DNA of 36,990 nucleotides, taken from GCA-2709075 sp964492555 (GTDB taxonomy: Bacteria; Pseudomonadota; Alphaproteobacteria; MPNO01; UBA2964). Below, in pieces: positions 7,905-17,545 of this stretch. The notes under the pieces were generated by a model, which was not told where the DNA came from, ran no database searches, and saw nothing but the letters and a program-made list of their open reading frames with translations. The stretch is taken from contig CAZBKQ010000026.1 of the NCBI GenBank assembly GCA_964492555.1, positions 1 through 36,990 of the forward strand. The letters are read 5' to 3'. Position 1 is the stretch's first letter, and every line of letters starts with the position of its first letter. The translations under genes were made by a program, and so were the position numbers.

Positions 7905-8553
7905 GCGGGCGGGCTTCGCCCTCTGCACCGCTCTCGCGGTTGTCGTGTTGTGTATCCTCGGTACGTGGCAAATGCAGCGGCTTTTCTGGAAAGAAGCCCT
8001 GATTGCGGACATGGTCGCCGGCCATGAGGCTGCGCCGGTTGCGCCCGGCCCTCGGGTAAGTGAATGGGCGCGCGTGCGGCTTTCCGGGGAATGGCTAGCG
8101 GTCGATCCTGTTATTATCGGACCCGTCGTGCTCAGCGGACGTACCGGCTGGTATGTGGTCTCGCCCTTGGTGCTGACGACGGGTGATATGATCTTCGTCA
8201 ATCGCGGCTGGTTGGCAGACAGGAATCTGGCGAAGCGGGCGGTCGGAAAAGTTGAAGGAATGGTGGGCGTGTTACGCCGTCCCGGGCCGCTTGGTATGTT
8301 TTCACCACCGAACGAGCCTGCAAAAAATCAGTGGTTCCGGGTAACGCCCGCTGAATTGGCCAAAGCGCTGGGCATCACTAATGCGGCGCCCTACTGGGTC
8401 GATGCGATGGTGGTATCCGGCGGGGCGGGGCTGACGCCCGTCGGGACGCTGCGTTTGCCGCCCAATAACCACTTGCAATATGCCGTGACCTGGTACGCTT
8501 TCGCCCTGACCGCCGCGGTAATCGGCGTGATTTTCTGGATCCGCAATAAATAG
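7897..8553 (+). CDS. SURF1 family oxidase assembly protein
   Basis: SURF1 proteins help insert haem a into subunit I. The topology is classical: an N-terminal helix (about residues 5-23, followed by GTWQMQRLFWKEALI), a periplasmic domain, and a C-terminal helix (about 195-215) after the conserved NNHLQYAVTWYAFAL. WVDAM and VNRGW match family blocks. At 218 residues it is a little shorter than many members but has both anchors. It overlaps DUF983 by eight bases and is the last gene of the operon; its TAG is two bases from the convergent pncB stop. Confidence 0.93.
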   Translation: MSRRAGFALCTALAVVVLCILGTWQMQRLFWKEALIADMVAGHEAAPVAPGPRVSEWARVRLSGEWLAVDPVIIGPVVLSGRTGWYVVSPLVLTTGDMIFVNRGWLADRNLAKRAVGKVEGMVGVLRRPGPLGMFSPPNEPAKNQWFRVTPAELAKALGITNAAPYWVDAMVVSGGAGLTPVGTLRLPPNNHLQYAVTWYAFALTAAVIGVIFWIRNK

Positions 8554-8555
8554 CG

Positions 8556-9737
8556 CTACTTGCGCAGCAGAAATTCGCGTCCGACCTTTACCCGCTTGTC
8601 GCCGTCATATTCGACGATGTCGGCGGTCGCGTAAGTTTCAGGCCAATTTTGCGGCAGATAGCTGCCGGTGCCGATCACATCAACCGGCGTATTGGCTGCC
8701 GCGAACATGTGGCATTTCGCCGGGCTGAACCCGCTGGACCCGACAATCTTCACGTTGTGAAACCCACCGTCATCCAGCGCATCACGCATATGCCAGATCG
8801 CCGCGGCCGAAACGCCGGGCCCGACCAGGTAGGATAATTCGCTTTGAACGCGATAGCCGCGCACCACATCGGGAACATGTTTTTCCAGCACCGCGTAGGA
8901 AACGGTGGGGTCCAGCCTCTCGATATAGCGGCTGCCCGGGGTATCCAACCGAACCGACAGCGTGCCCGCCGCGACACGTTCCGGAAAACGCGCCGCCACG
9001 CTGAGCGAGTCCGTTACCTCGCGCGCGAAATAATCGACAAGGACGGTCATTGGTGCATCGGGAAACGCCTCATCGAACATTTCCGCCGCGCGCAGTGTGC
9101 TGCCCGCATAGCCGATAAAGGCATGCGGCATGGTGCCGAGCCCTTTGGGCTGGTTGAAATAATGCGCTGTCGCGTCCGTCGCATTGCCGATAAACCCTGT
9201 CGCGCCGACCTCTTTCTTCGCCGTCTCCGAACCGACAGATGCGGCATAGGCCATCATTTCCGCCATGCTGGTGCCCGCGCAATGACGCGCATCCATGGCA
9301 AGGAATGAAACCCTGGGCAGGTCCGAACACATCGTATAGGCGTTATAGGCAGCAACGCAGGCCGGGCCGAGTTTCTGCAACAGCAGGGTCTCGAGGTCGA
9401 CCAGTTGGGAAAACCGGCCGGAGAGATACATAATCGGCTCACCCGCGCCGACCCAATTGCCTTCCGGATATTGCAGATCGATATCGAATTCTGCATTGCG
9501 CCGCCGCGCCATATCCTGCAGCCAATCGATGGCAAGCCTCGGCGCGGAGACCACGGGCCGACGCATAAAGACGGCATAGGTGACGCGGGCATCGCCGAAT
9601 TTCTCGACCGCTTCTTTTGTCAGAACGAAATATTTGTCGGTCCAGCGCGAAATATCGCCGTCCTCGACGGGCCAACCGCTCTCCGTCCGTTCTTCCTCGG
9701 AGGGTGTTAAATCTGTCGGACGGATAGGCGTCGCCAT
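8556..9737 (-). CDS. pncB: Nicotinate phosphoribosyltransferase
   Basis: The enzyme converts nicotinate and PRPP to nicotinate mononucleotide in the NAD salvage pathway. Recognisable family blocks are DKYFVLTKEAVEKFG near the N-terminus, the GTMPHAFIGY segment that contains the family's phosphorylated-histidine region, and the C-terminal barrel part VKIVGSSGFSP with PVDVIGTGSYLP. At 393 residues it belongs to the shorter subgroup of the family. It starts at ATG 9737 with only a weak ribosome site. It lies convergent to surf1 with a two-base gap, so any termination signal between them must lie inside the coding ends. Confidence 0.9.
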   Translation of the reverse strand: MATPIRPTDLTPSEEERTESGWPVEDGDISRWTDKYFVLTKEAVEKFGDARVTYAVFMRRPVVSAPRLAIDWLQDMARRRNAEFDIDLQYPEGNWVGAGEPIMYLSGRFSQLVDLETLLLQKLGPACVAAYNAYTMCSDLPRVSFLAMDARHCAGTSMAEMMAYAASVGSETAKKEVGATGFIGNATDATAHYFNQPKGLGTMPHAFIGYAGSTLRAAEMFDEAFPDAPMTVLVDYFAREVTDSLSVAARFPERVAAGTLSVRLDTPGSRYIERLDPTVSYAVLEKHVPDVVRGYRVQSELSYLVGPGVSAAAIWHMRDALDDGGFHNVKIVGSSGFSPAKCHMFAAANTPVDVIGTGSYLPQNWPETYATADIVEYDGDKRVKVGREFLLRK

Positions 9738-9850
9738 TTATAAATCCCGTATCGCTTTCCTGTTCGTTATCGGTTATTCAAGCACAAATTTCCGCACCGA
9801 TGATAGTGGGGACGCAACAGGCCCATTGCCAAGCCAATCCGGAAAACCAG

Positions 9851-11344
9851 ATGACGACACACCCTTATACGAGCCTGGAAAACCGCTTCCGGCGCATTGG
9901 CGCTTTGCATGAAGCGCAAGGCATTCTGCATTGGGACATGGCGGTGATGATGCCGTCCGGCGCGGCGTCCGGTCGCGCTGAGCAACTGTCTGAAATCAGT
10001 CTCGTCGTTCATGAAATCATGAATGATGCGGAAACCGCCGATCTTCTGGCTGCCGCGGAAGCCGACCCGCCCACTGACGCGCATGAACGCGCTAACCTGT
10101 TTGAGATGCGGCGAAAACATGTCCATGCGACCGCTGTGGAGGCGGATCTGGTCGCCGCGCTGACAAAGGCTTCGTCGGATTGCGAAATGTGTTGGCGGGA
10201 CGCGCGCCCGGCGAATGATTTTGCGGCGGTATCAGGGAAGCTCGAAAATCTGCTTATGCTGGTACGGGAGCAGGCGACCGCCAAGTCGGAAGCACTTTCC
10301 TGTGCATCCTATGAAGCGTTGATGGATCAGTATGAGCCGGGAATTCGTGAATCAGATATCGACGGTCTGTTTGATGATTTGCTGGGTTTCCTGCCCGGCG
10401 TGCTGGAAAAAGTGTTGGAACGGCAGGCCAGGGGAGCCGCGCCGCTGATCCCGGAAGGTCTGTTTCCGGTCGGGGCGCAACGCGCGCTCGCCGAAGAGTT
10501 TATGAAACGGCTGGGGTTCGATTTCGATCGCGGCCGGCTCGATGTCAGTCTGCATCCGTTCTGCGGCGGCGTACCCGGCGATGTGCGCATTACGACGCGC
10601 TATTCGGAAGACGATTTCGCCCATAGCCTGATGGGCGTGCTTCATGAGACCGGTCATGCGCTTTATGAGGCCAATTTGCCCGAGAAATGGCGTTTGCAGC
10701 CCGCCGGTCAGGCGCGCGGCATGGCGATGCATGAAAGCCAATCTCTGCTGATCGAAATGCAGCTTTGCCGAGGGTCAGAGTTTCTGGAATTCGCGGCGCC
10801 ACTGATGCGCGAGGCATTTGGCGTCGACGCCGCGGCATGGCGGTCGGATAATCTCGCGGCGCTATACCGCCGCGTGAAACCTGATTTTATCCGGGTCGAT
10901 GCTGACGAGGTTACCTATCCGTTCCACGTGATCTTGCGTTACCGGTTGGAAAAAGCGCTGGTTGCCGGTGATTTGTCTATATCTGAACTGCCCGCTGCGT
11001 GGAATGCGGGGATGGAGAAATTGCTGGGCATAAGACCGCCCGATGACCGGCATGGCTGTTTGCAGGATATCCACTGGTTTTCGGGTTCGTTCGGTTATTT
11101 CCCGACCTATACGATGGGTGCGCTTGCGGCGGCACAGATTTTTGCGGCCATACGCCGTGATAATCCGGGACTGACGGGAGCAATCAGCCAAGGCGATTTT
11201 TCGCCGATTACCGGTTGGTGTGCGGAAAATATCCATACCCGGGCATCTTTCGCCTCGACCGATGAAATTCTCGCTGAAGCGACCGGTCAGCCGCTTGGGA
11301 CGGCGGCATTCCGCGACCATCTGGAGGCCCGCTATCTTGCTTGA
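9851..11344 (+). CDS. Carboxypeptidase Taq-type metallopeptidase (M32)
   Basis: M32 enzymes are cytosolic metal-dependent carboxypeptidases. Family hallmarks are all present: HPFCGG followed by DVRITTRY, the metal-binding HETGH at residues 265-269, and HESQS starting at His294, which supplies the third ligand. The frame is open from 9800, but I choose ATG 9851 because GGA at 9841-9843 lies seven bases upstream and the protein then begins at the usual family position (497 residues). It is divergent from pncB across 113 bp. Physiological substrates are not predictable from sequence. Confidence 0.92.
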   Translation: MTTHPYTSLENRFRRIGALHEAQGILHWDMAVMMPSGAASGRAEQLSEISLVVHEIMNDAETADLLAAAEADPPTDAHERANLFEMRRKHVHATAVEADLVAALTKASSDCEMCWRDARPANDFAAVSGKLENLLMLVREQATAKSEALSCASYEALMDQYEPGIRESDIDGLFDDLLGFLPGVLEKVLERQARGAAPLIPEGLFPVGAQRALAEEFMKRLGFDFDRGRLDVSLHPFCGGVPGDVRITTRYSEDDFAHSLMGVLHETGHALYEANLPEKWRLQPAGQARGMAMHESQSLLIEMQLCRGSEFLEFAAPLMREAFGVDAAAWRSDNLAALYRRVKPDFIRVDADEVTYPFHVILRYRLEKALVAGDLSISELPAAWNAGMEKLLGIRPPDDRHGCLQDIHWFSGSFGYFPTYTMGALAAAQIFAAIRRDNPGLTGAISQGDFSPITGWCAENIHTRASFASTDEILAEATGQPLGTAAFRDHLEARYLA

Positions 11345-11402
11345 CCGTCCGCGCTGGGGCGCTAGTGTGTGCCGCGCCGCGCCAACGGCCGCACAGGAGT
11401 AA

Positions 11403-12818
11403 GTGACTTTGGACTATATCAGTACACGGGGTAACGCGCCGGTTCTCGGGTTCGAAGAGGTGATGCTCGCCGGCCTCGCGGAGGATGGCGGGCTATATGT
11501 GCCGAATGACTGGCCGTTGCTGAGCTCTGGCGACATCGCGTCGCTGCGCGGTTTGTCCTATGCGGAAATAGCGGAACGGATCGTGACACCCTATGTCGAC
11601 GGGGCTATTGACCGCGCGACGCTGCGCGGGTTGATCGACGCGGCCTATGCGGATTTTGGACATCCCGCGATTGCGCCGTTGCGGCAACTCGACTCAAACT
11701 TCTGGCTGCTGGAGCTGTTTCACGGGCCGACACTGGCCTTCAAGGATTTTGCCTTGCAGCTGCTGGGGCATCTCTTCGATGAGGTTCTCGCCCGCCGTGG
11801 CGAACATGTGACAATTGTCGGGGCGACCTCCGGCGACACCGGTTCGGCGGCGATCGAGGCCTGCAAGGGACGCGAAACGGTCGATATCTTTATTTTGCAT
11901 CCCGATGGGCGGACGTCTGAAATTCAGCGCCGGCAAATGACCACGGTTGATGCCGCGAACGTTCATAATATCGCAATCGACGGGACCTTTGACGATTGTC
12001 AGGACCTGGTAAAGGCGATGTTCGGCGATGCCGCTTTCCGGGAATCAATGAATCTGTCCGCCGTGAATTCGATCAACTGGGCGCGGATCATGGCGCAGAT
12101 CGTCTATTATTTCTCGAGCGCCGTGGCGCTGGGCGCGCCCGACCGGAAAATCGTCTATGCGGTGCCGACCGGAAATTTCGGCGATATTTTTGCGGGCTAT
12201 GCGGCGAAGAAGATGGGGCTGCCGATAGAACGGCTGATTGTCGGCACCAATGCCAACGACATTCTCGCGCGCTTTTTCCAGGCGGGTGATATGTCAGCGC
12301 GCCCGGTGGTCCCGACGCTCAGTCCGGCGATGGATATTCAGGTTTCGAGCAATTTCGAACGGCTGTTGTTCGATCTTGCCGACAATGATCCCCGTATCGT
12401 TAATCAGGCGATGGCCTCGTTCCGGGAAGTCGGCGCAATGGCCTGCCCGCCTGAAATCCGCGACCGGGCGCGGGAAGATTTCGATGCCGCCCGGTTGGAC
12501 GATGACGGTATCCTCTCGGTCATCAGTGCGATCTGGGAACGATGTGGCGTGCTGATCGATCCGCACACCGCGACGGGTATCCACGCGGCGGAGGAATGCG
12601 CGTCATCACCGGAAAATCCTGTCGTCGTGCTGTCGACCGCCCATCCCGCCAAATTCCCTGACGCGGTGGCGAAAGCAACCGGTCAATCGCCTGAATTACC
12701 GGCGCGGCTCGCGCATATTCTCACGGCGAAAGAACGCTATTCGCGGCTGCGCAATGATCTCGCGGCCGTCCAGGATCATGTGAGGTCGCACGCGCGCGCG
12801 GGTGGGGCGCCGACGTGA
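11403..12818 (+). CDS. thrC: Threonine synthase
   Basis: This pyridoxal-phosphate enzyme converts O-phosphohomoserine to threonine. The opening YISTRGNAPVLGFEEVMLAGLAEDGGLYVP is characteristic (cited here only as a landmark region, residues 4-35). The PLP lysine is Lys114 in LAFKDFALQ. SGDTGSAA binds phosphate, and PTGNFGDIFAGY is a further family block. At 471 residues it has the normal length for the bacterial type. The start is GTG at 11403, supported by AGGAG five bases upstream. The last four bases overlap the M16 peptidase start (GTGA). The partner thrB lies about 5 kb downstream on the other strand, not in the same operon. Confidence 0.96.
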   Translation: MTLDYISTRGNAPVLGFEEVMLAGLAEDGGLYVPNDWPLLSSGDIASLRGLSYAEIAERIVTPYVDGAIDRATLRGLIDAAYADFGHPAIAPLRQLDSNFWLLELFHGPTLAFKDFALQLLGHLFDEVLARRGEHVTIVGATSGDTGSAAIEACKGRETVDIFILHPDGRTSEIQRRQMTTVDAANVHNIAIDGTFDDCQDLVKAMFGDAAFRESMNLSAVNSINWARIMAQIVYYFSSAVALGAPDRKIVYAVPTGNFGDIFAGYAAKKMGLPIERLIVGTNANDILARFFQAGDMSARPVVPTLSPAMDIQVSSNFERLLFDLADNDPRIVNQAMASFREVGAMACPPEIRDRAREDFDAARLDDDGILSVISAIWERCGVLIDPHTATGIHAAEECASSPENPVVVLSTAHPAKFPDAVAKATGQSPELPARLAHILTAKERYSRLRNDLAAVQDHVRSHARAGGAPT

Positions 12819-14080
12819 CGGTTCGGCAAACCGTCCTCCCGAACGGTCTGACAATCGTCACCGATTTCATGGATACGGTGGAAACCGTGTCCCTCGGCGT
12901 ATGGGTCCGGGTCGGCTCGCGCTATGAACCCGCTGCAATCAACGGTGTCTCCCATATGCTGGAGCATATGGCCTTCAAGGGAACGCATCGCCGCAGCGCG
13001 CGCCAGATCGCGGAAGAGATCGAATCGGTCGGCGGACATCTGAATGCCTTTACTTCCAGCGAAGTGACCGCTTATCACGCCACGGTTATGAAGGAAGACG
13101 TCGCGCTGGCGGTCGATATCATCGCCGACATTCTACAGAATTCCGTTTTTGATGAAGAAGAGCTGGTACGCGAACGTTCTGTGATCCTGCAGGAAATCGG
13201 TCACGCGCAGGATTCGCCCGAAGACCTGGTATTCGAAGCGTTTCAGGAGACCGCCTATCCCGGACAGCCGCTCGGCCGCTCCATCCTTGGTCCGCCTGAA
13301 ATCGTCGCGTCCATGAGGCGGGAAAGCCTGATCGCTTATATGTCTGAACATTATGGTGCCGCGCGTATGGTTGTTGCCGGCGCGGGCAAGCTGGATCATG
13401 AGGAATTCGCCACGCTTTGCGGCGACGCTCTGGGCGGATTGCCTGCCGGCTCGGTTGCCGGGCCGGAAATGGCGCAATATCGCGGTGGTTTCGCCCATCT
13501 GGAACGGGATTTCGAACAGCTGCATCTGGTGGTCGGGTATGCGGGGCCGGGCGCCCGCGATGACTGGCGCTATGCCGCCGGTGTCGCGTCCATGGTGCTG
13601 GGCGGCGGCATGTCATCGCGCTTGTTTCAGGAGGTCCGCGAAAATCTCGGCCTCGCCTATTCGATTTACAGCTTCACGTCGCTCTATGAGGATGCCGGTA
13701 TCGTCGGTGTATATGCCGGTACCGGCGTTGAACAGGCGGCACTGTTGCTCGAACGGTTGCGCGAAGAGCTTGAGAAATCAGTCTCCGATATCTCGGAAGA
13801 AGAATTGCGCCGGGCAAAGGCGCAGCTGCGCGCCGGGGTCCTTATGTCGCTTGAAAGCACCTCATCCCGGGCGGAAAGGCTCGCCCGCGACATCGCGGTC
13901 TACGGAAAGCCGGTCCCGTATGAGACTATTATCAGGGCTATCGCGTCTGTATCACGGGATGACGTGTGTGACTCATTGCGCCGTATATTGGGGACGGAAG
14001 CTACCGTTGCCGCGGTTGGTCCGCGCCACGAAAAGTTCGATTTGAAGACGCTGACAGCGTCGTTTTCCACGGCAGTCTGA
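12815..14080 (+). CDS. M16 family zinc peptidase, mitochondrial-processing-peptidase-like
   Basis: The inverted zinc motif HMLEH is at residues 47-51, and the distal glutamate region EEELVRERSVILQEI lies about 75 residues later, so the active site is intact. The C-terminal half carries the glycine-rich segment GGGMSSRLFQEVRENLGLAYSIY typical of the MPP/processing-peptidase branch. At 421 residues it is a single-chain bacterial member, without signal peptide, so probably cytosolic. The gene starts at GTG inside the thrC stop, a four-base overlap that implies translational coupling. Association with thrC is common in alphaproteobacteria and does not reveal a substrate. Confidence 0.92.
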   Translation: MTVRQTVLPNGLTIVTDFMDTVETVSLGVWVRVGSRYEPAAINGVSHMLEHMAFKGTHRRSARQIAEEIESVGGHLNAFTSSEVTAYHATVMKEDVALAVDIIADILQNSVFDEEELVRERSVILQEIGHAQDSPEDLVFEAFQETAYPGQPLGRSILGPPEIVASMRRESLIAYMSEHYGAARMVVAGAGKLDHEEFATLCGDALGGLPAGSVAGPEMAQYRGGFAHLERDFEQLHLVVGYAGPGARDDWRYAAGVASMVLGGGMSSRLFQEVRENLGLAYSIYSFTSLYEDAGIVGVYAGTGVEQAALLLERLREELEKSVSDISEEELRRAKAQLRAGVLMSLESTSSRAERLARDIAVYGKPVPYETIIRAIASVSRDDVCDSLRRILGTEATVAAVGPRHEKFDLKTLTASFSTAV

Positions 14081-14090
14081 GAAAAAACCA

Positions 14091-14675
14091 TCAGGCGTGC
14101 CCGGCGTCGCCGGACAGCATGCTTACGTCGATTCCCAACTTGAAAAGAGCGCTCGCCCATTTGCTGTCGATAGCCGGGCCGAAAATAATATCTGGATCGG
14201 CGGGGGCGCTCAGCCATCCATTTGCCTGGATTTCCGCATCCAGCTGGCCCGGAGCCCAGCCCGCATAACCTAGCGCTAGCAGGCTATGTTCGGGCCCGGT
14301 GCCGTCCGCGATCGCCCGCAGGATATCCACGGTGGCCGTCAGGGCGACTTCCTCCTCGATAATCAACGAGGCATCCTGGGTATAATCGGCGGAATGAAGT
14401 ACAAACCCGCGCCCGGTCTCGACCGGCCCTCCGAAATGAACCCTTATATCGTCGCTGTCTGACCCGGTAGGCAGGTTTAGCTGTTCCAGCAGATCGGGAA
14501 AGTTGATGTTTTCCGCGATTTTGTTGAGGACAAGCCCCATTGCGCCGTCCGCGGTATGCGCGCAGACATAGATGACCGTCCGCGCAAATCGCGGGTCTTC
14601 CATTTGCGGCATGGCGATCAGCAACTGGCCTGTCAGATAATCGGCCCCGCTTGTATTGTCCGGTGCGTCCGTCAT
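14091..14675 (-). CDS. YqgE/AlgH family protein (UPF0301)
   Basis: The N-terminal signature LTGQLLIAMPQMEDPRFARTV and the block GAMGLVLNK identify the family, and the C-terminal LLALGYAGWAPGQLDAEI is equally typical. At 194 residues it has the expected length. Members are small cytosolic proteins; an AlgH member has been linked to alginate regulation in Pseudomonas, but a general function is not established. It starts at ATG 14675 with GGAG four bases upstream. The gene faces the M16 peptidase tail to tail and is divergent from the DsbD-like gene. Confidence 0.92.
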   Translation of the reverse strand: MTDAPDNTSGADYLTGQLLIAMPQMEDPRFARTVIYVCAHTADGAMGLVLNKIAENINFPDLLEQLNLPTGSDSDDIRVHFGGPVETGRGFVLHSADYTQDASLIIEEEVALTATVDILRAIADGTGPEHSLLALGYAGWAPGQLDAEIQANGWLSAPADPDIIFGPAIDSKWASALFKLGIDVSMLSGDAGHA

Positions 14676-14717
14676 GTGGCTCCGTTTCGATTCCGCACGG
14701 TTCAGGCGGATATATCC

Positions 14718-14772
14718 TATAGTTGGGACTACACAGTGATTTTACCAGCATGTTATGCCAGTCCAACCTATA
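14718..14772. promoter_or_regulatory. Imperfect inverted repeat in the yqgE/dsbD-like divergent region
   Basis: TATAGTTGGGACT (14718-14730) pairs with AGTCCAACCTATA (14760-14772) over 12 bp with one unpaired base on each arm and a 29-base spacer. It lies in the only non-coding DNA between two divergent genes, so it may be an operator or part of a leader structure for the plus-strand gene. No regulator can be named. Confidence 0.35.
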
Positions 14773-14801
14773 TAGAGGTCGGCAATTACCGGAAATGTGC
14801 G

Positions 14802-16943
14802 ATGAAACCTCTTAACAGTTTCCTGATCGGGGCAATAGGCATGTTGGCGGGCTATATGTCCGCATTGCTCCCCGCGCATGCCGCCTCCAGCGAAAAATTT
14901 GTCAACGACCATGGCGAGGTGAGGCTTGTGTCGGCGGTGAATGCCGCCGGCGATCAGAGATCCCTGACACTCGGGCTCCATTTCAAAATGAAGCCGGGGT
15001 GGAAAATTTACTGGCGGTCTCCGGGCGATGCCGGTTTTCCGCCGATGCCAAATTGGGACGGCTCCACAAATGTTAAATCGGTAGATGTCGACTGGCCGTT
15101 GCCGCAACGTTTTTCGGTTCTCGGGCTGGAGACCATCGGCTACAAAAAAGAAGTCGTATTGCCTTTAAGCGTCGAGACCGAGCGACCCGGCAGCGCGATA
15201 AACGTCCGGGCAACGGTGCCTTACCTGACATGCGACGATATCTGTGTGCCCTATGAGGCCAAGCTGGCCCTTGATCTCCCGGCGGGTCCGGGGGCAAACG
15301 CGACGGAAGCGGCGCTGATCGCCCGCTATGCCGGAAAGGTGCCGTCAAAGGGTCCCTCCGGCGGCACTTCCCTTGTTCTGGCTGAAATCGATCGGTCGGG
15401 AGAAAAACCCGCCTTGCGCTTTGTCGCGCGTTCGTCCGACGGGTTCGACGATCCCGATCTGTTGATCGAGGGGCCTGACGGCTACGGCTTCGGGCGGGTC
15501 AAACGCGCGCCGTCCGGCGATGCCGGGACGGCGATCCTGACCGCAGCCTATCATCCGCCTCCGGCCGCTGCGAAAAAAGGCGCTTCGCTGGCGGGTGAAA
15601 CGCTCCGCTTGACCATGATCGATCGGGGGCGAGCGTTCGAACAGGAACTTCGGGTCAGCCCCGGCGGTGCCGGGACAACACGGGACAACGCCGCATTGCC
15701 GGAACGATCCGAAATGCGGGTGTTGCTGGGTATTCTCGGCATCGCCGTTCTCGGCGGGTTTATTCTCAATCTGATGCCCTGCGTCCTGCCGGTTTTGTCG
15801 CTAAAGCTCCTTTCCGTTGTCAGTCATGGCGGGTCGGAGAAAGGCGGTGTGCGGCGCGGTTTTCTTGCCACCTCCGCCGGTATCGTCGTTTCCTTTCTGG
15901 TGTTGGCGAGCGGTGCCGTCATCCTCAAGGCGACGGGGCAGGCGGCCGGTTGGGGGATACAATTCCAACATCCGATATTTCTGTCGGTTCTCGCCGCGAT
16001 TGTGACGCTTTTTGCCGCCAACCTCTGGGGACTTTTCGAAATCAACCTGCCTGGCGCCTTGTCGGACGTGGCGGCCGGGTCGGGACATGGCCACAGTTTG
16101 AGCGGTCATTTTCTCACCGGCGCCTTCGCGACCTTGCTGGCGACTCCTTGTTCCGCGCCCTTCCTGGGGACGGCGGTCGGGTTTGCGCTGGCAAGAGGCG
16201 CTTTCGAGATATACGCGATTTTCGCGGCACTAGGGGTTGGGTTGGCGATACCCTATCTTCTGGTGGCTGCTTTTCCGGGGCTAGCCACGGCGATGCCGCG
16301 CCCCGGCGCCTGGATGCTAACCTTGCGTAGAATTCTGGGTGTCGCGCTTGCCGCGACCGGTGTCTGGCTCTTGTCCGTGCTGGCCGCGCAGGCGGGCATG
16401 AACGCCATGTACAGCGCCGCCATCGGTCTGGCGTTCGCCCTTGCCGGTTTTTTCTTTCTTCGCCGTTACGGGCGCGCGGCGGGCGCATTTGCCGCGCTGG
16501 CGTTGATTTTTGCTGTAGCCGCGCCGCAGTTTCTCGCCATTGAGGGCAAGGGCGTATCGACGGACGGAAAAATCGCCTGGCAGAAATTCGATCAGGAAAT
16601 GATCGCGCGTCATGTGGGTGAAGGAAAAACCGTATTTGTCGATGTCACGGCGGACTGGTGCGTGACCTGCAAGGTCAATAAATCGCTGGTGCTGGAGCGG
16701 GAAGAAATCGCCAAACGGTTGAATGGCAAAGGGATTGTCGCCATGCAGGCGGACTGGACCCGGCCCGATCCCGTGATCACCGCCTATCTGGCGCGCTATA
16801 GCCGCTACGGGATCCCGTTCAATATCGTGTACGGTCCCGCCGCGCCCCAGGGGTTGCCGCTTCCGGAACTTCTGACCCGATCGGCCGTTCTTGACGCGCT
16901 GGGGGCGGCGGAAGACAGGAATCTGGCGACCCGGCCACAATAA
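14802..16943 (+). CDS. DsbD/ScsB-like thiol:disulfide interchange protein
   Basis: The protein carries reducing power from the cytosol across the inner membrane to periplasmic thiol proteins. Order of parts: signal peptide (residues 1-28), periplasmic N-terminal domain (about 30-300) with DDICVPYE, an eight-helix DsbD/CcdA-type core with NLMPCVLPVLS (Cys327) and TPCSAPFLG (Cys450), and a C-terminal thioredoxin-like domain with DWCVTCK (Cys620, Cys623). At 713 residues and with a longer N-terminal domain it resembles ScsB-type proteins more than E. coli DsbD. The frame is open from 14556, but ATG 14802 gives the signal peptide. It is followed by a peroxiredoxin. Oxidative or copper stress roles are possible but only inferred. 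Confidence 0.88.
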   Translation: MKPLNSFLIGAIGMLAGYMSALLPAHAASSEKFVNDHGEVRLVSAVNAAGDQRSLTLGLHFKMKPGWKIYWRSPGDAGFPPMPNWDGSTNVKSVDVDWPLPQRFSVLGLETIGYKKEVVLPLSVETERPGSAINVRATVPYLTCDDICVPYEAKLALDLPAGPGANATEAALIARYAGKVPSKGPSGGTSLVLAEIDRSGEKPALRFVARSSDGFDDPDLLIEGPDGYGFGRVKRAPSGDAGTAILTAAYHPPPAAAKKGASLAGETLRLTMIDRGRAFEQELRVSPGGAGTTRDNAALPERSEMRVLLGILGIAVLGGFILNLMPCVLPVLSLKLLSVVSHGGSEKGGVRRGFLATSAGIVVSFLVLASGAVILKATGQAAGWGIQFQHPIFLSVLAAIVTLFAANLWGLFEINLPGALSDVAAGSGHGHSLSGHFLTGAFATLLATPCSAPFLGTAVGFALARGAFEIYAIFAALGVGLAIPYLLVAAFPGLATAMPRPGAWMLTLRRILGVALAATGVWLLSVLAAQAGMNAMYSAAIGLAFALAGFFFLRRYGRAAGAFAALALIFAVAAPQFLAIEGKGVSTDGKIAWQKFDQEMIARHVGEGKTVFVDVTADWCVTCKVNKSLVLEREEIAKRLNGKGIVAMQADWTRPDPVITAYLARYSRYGIPFNIVYGPAAPQGLPLPELLTRSAVLDALGAAEDRNLATRPQ

Positions 16944-17034
16944 TTCATAAATTTTCTTGCTTGGGGGGATGACTGGCGCGCCCGACCGTCCTACCTCCTT
17001 CATGTCTCGTTTATTATTCCAGAAGGAGAGAGAA

Positions 17035-17517
17035 ATGGCAGTTCAGGCAGGCGACAAGGTACCGGCGACCAACTTCAAGCAGATGACGGCGGATGGTCCC
17101 GCCGACCTTTCCAGTGAGGATCTTTTCAGCGGCAAGACGGTCGCGTTTTTTTGCGTACCCGGCGCGTTTACGCCGACCTGTTCGCAGCAGCATTTGCCCG
17201 GATTTATCGAAAATGCCGCCGCGCTCAATGAAAAGGGTGTCGATGCGATTGCCTGCACGGCTGTGAATGACGTCTTTGTCATGAATGCCTGGGGCAAGGA
17301 TCAGAATGCCGGCGATGCGGTCATGATGCTGGCTGACGGCGACGGTGATTTCGCCCGCGCGATGGGGCTGGAGCTTGATTTGACGGGGCGTGGGCTCGGC
17401 AAGCGGGCGCAGCGCTATTCGATGATCGTCAGGGATGGCGTCATTGAGCAGTTGAACGTGGAAGAAGCCGGCGGTTTTGAAGTCTCCAGCGCGGAGCACA
17501 TGCTGGGCCAACTCTGA
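17035..17517 (+). CDS. Peroxiredoxin, Prx5 type
   Basis: This thiol peroxidase reduces hydrogen peroxide and organic peroxides. The peroxidatic cysteine is Cys49 in PGAFTPTCSQQHLPGF, which is the Prx5 signature with the catalytic Thr46. At 160 residues, without signal peptide, it should be cytosolic. I chose ATG 17035 over earlier in-frame starts because AGAAGGAGAGAGAA sits directly upstream and the protein then starts at the family's usual place. Members of this type usually rely on glutaredoxin/glutathione for recycling. It has its own intrinsic terminator downstream. Whether it is cotranscribed with the DsbD-like gene 91 bases upstream is unclear. Confidence 0.95.
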   Translation: MAVQAGDKVPATNFKQMTADGPADLSSEDLFSGKTVAFFCVPGAFTPTCSQQHLPGFIENAAALNEKGVDAIACTAVNDVFVMNAWGKDQNAGDAVMMLADGDGDFARAMGLELDLTGRGLGKRAQRYSMIVRDGVIEQLNVEEAGGFEVSSAEHMLGQL

Positions 17518-17545
17518 CGGAAAGTCACAGGCCTATCGTTATGGG

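Noticed and set aside
8554..9737. pncB as a foreign insertion splitting the oxidase region
   Set aside because: Codon use and GC look like the neighbours, there are no flanking repeats or mobile genes, and it is a normal housekeeping gene.
14556..14801. 82-residue N-terminal extension of the DsbD-like protein
   Set aside because: It lies antisense to the start of yqgE and would bury the clear signal peptide that begins at ATG 14802.
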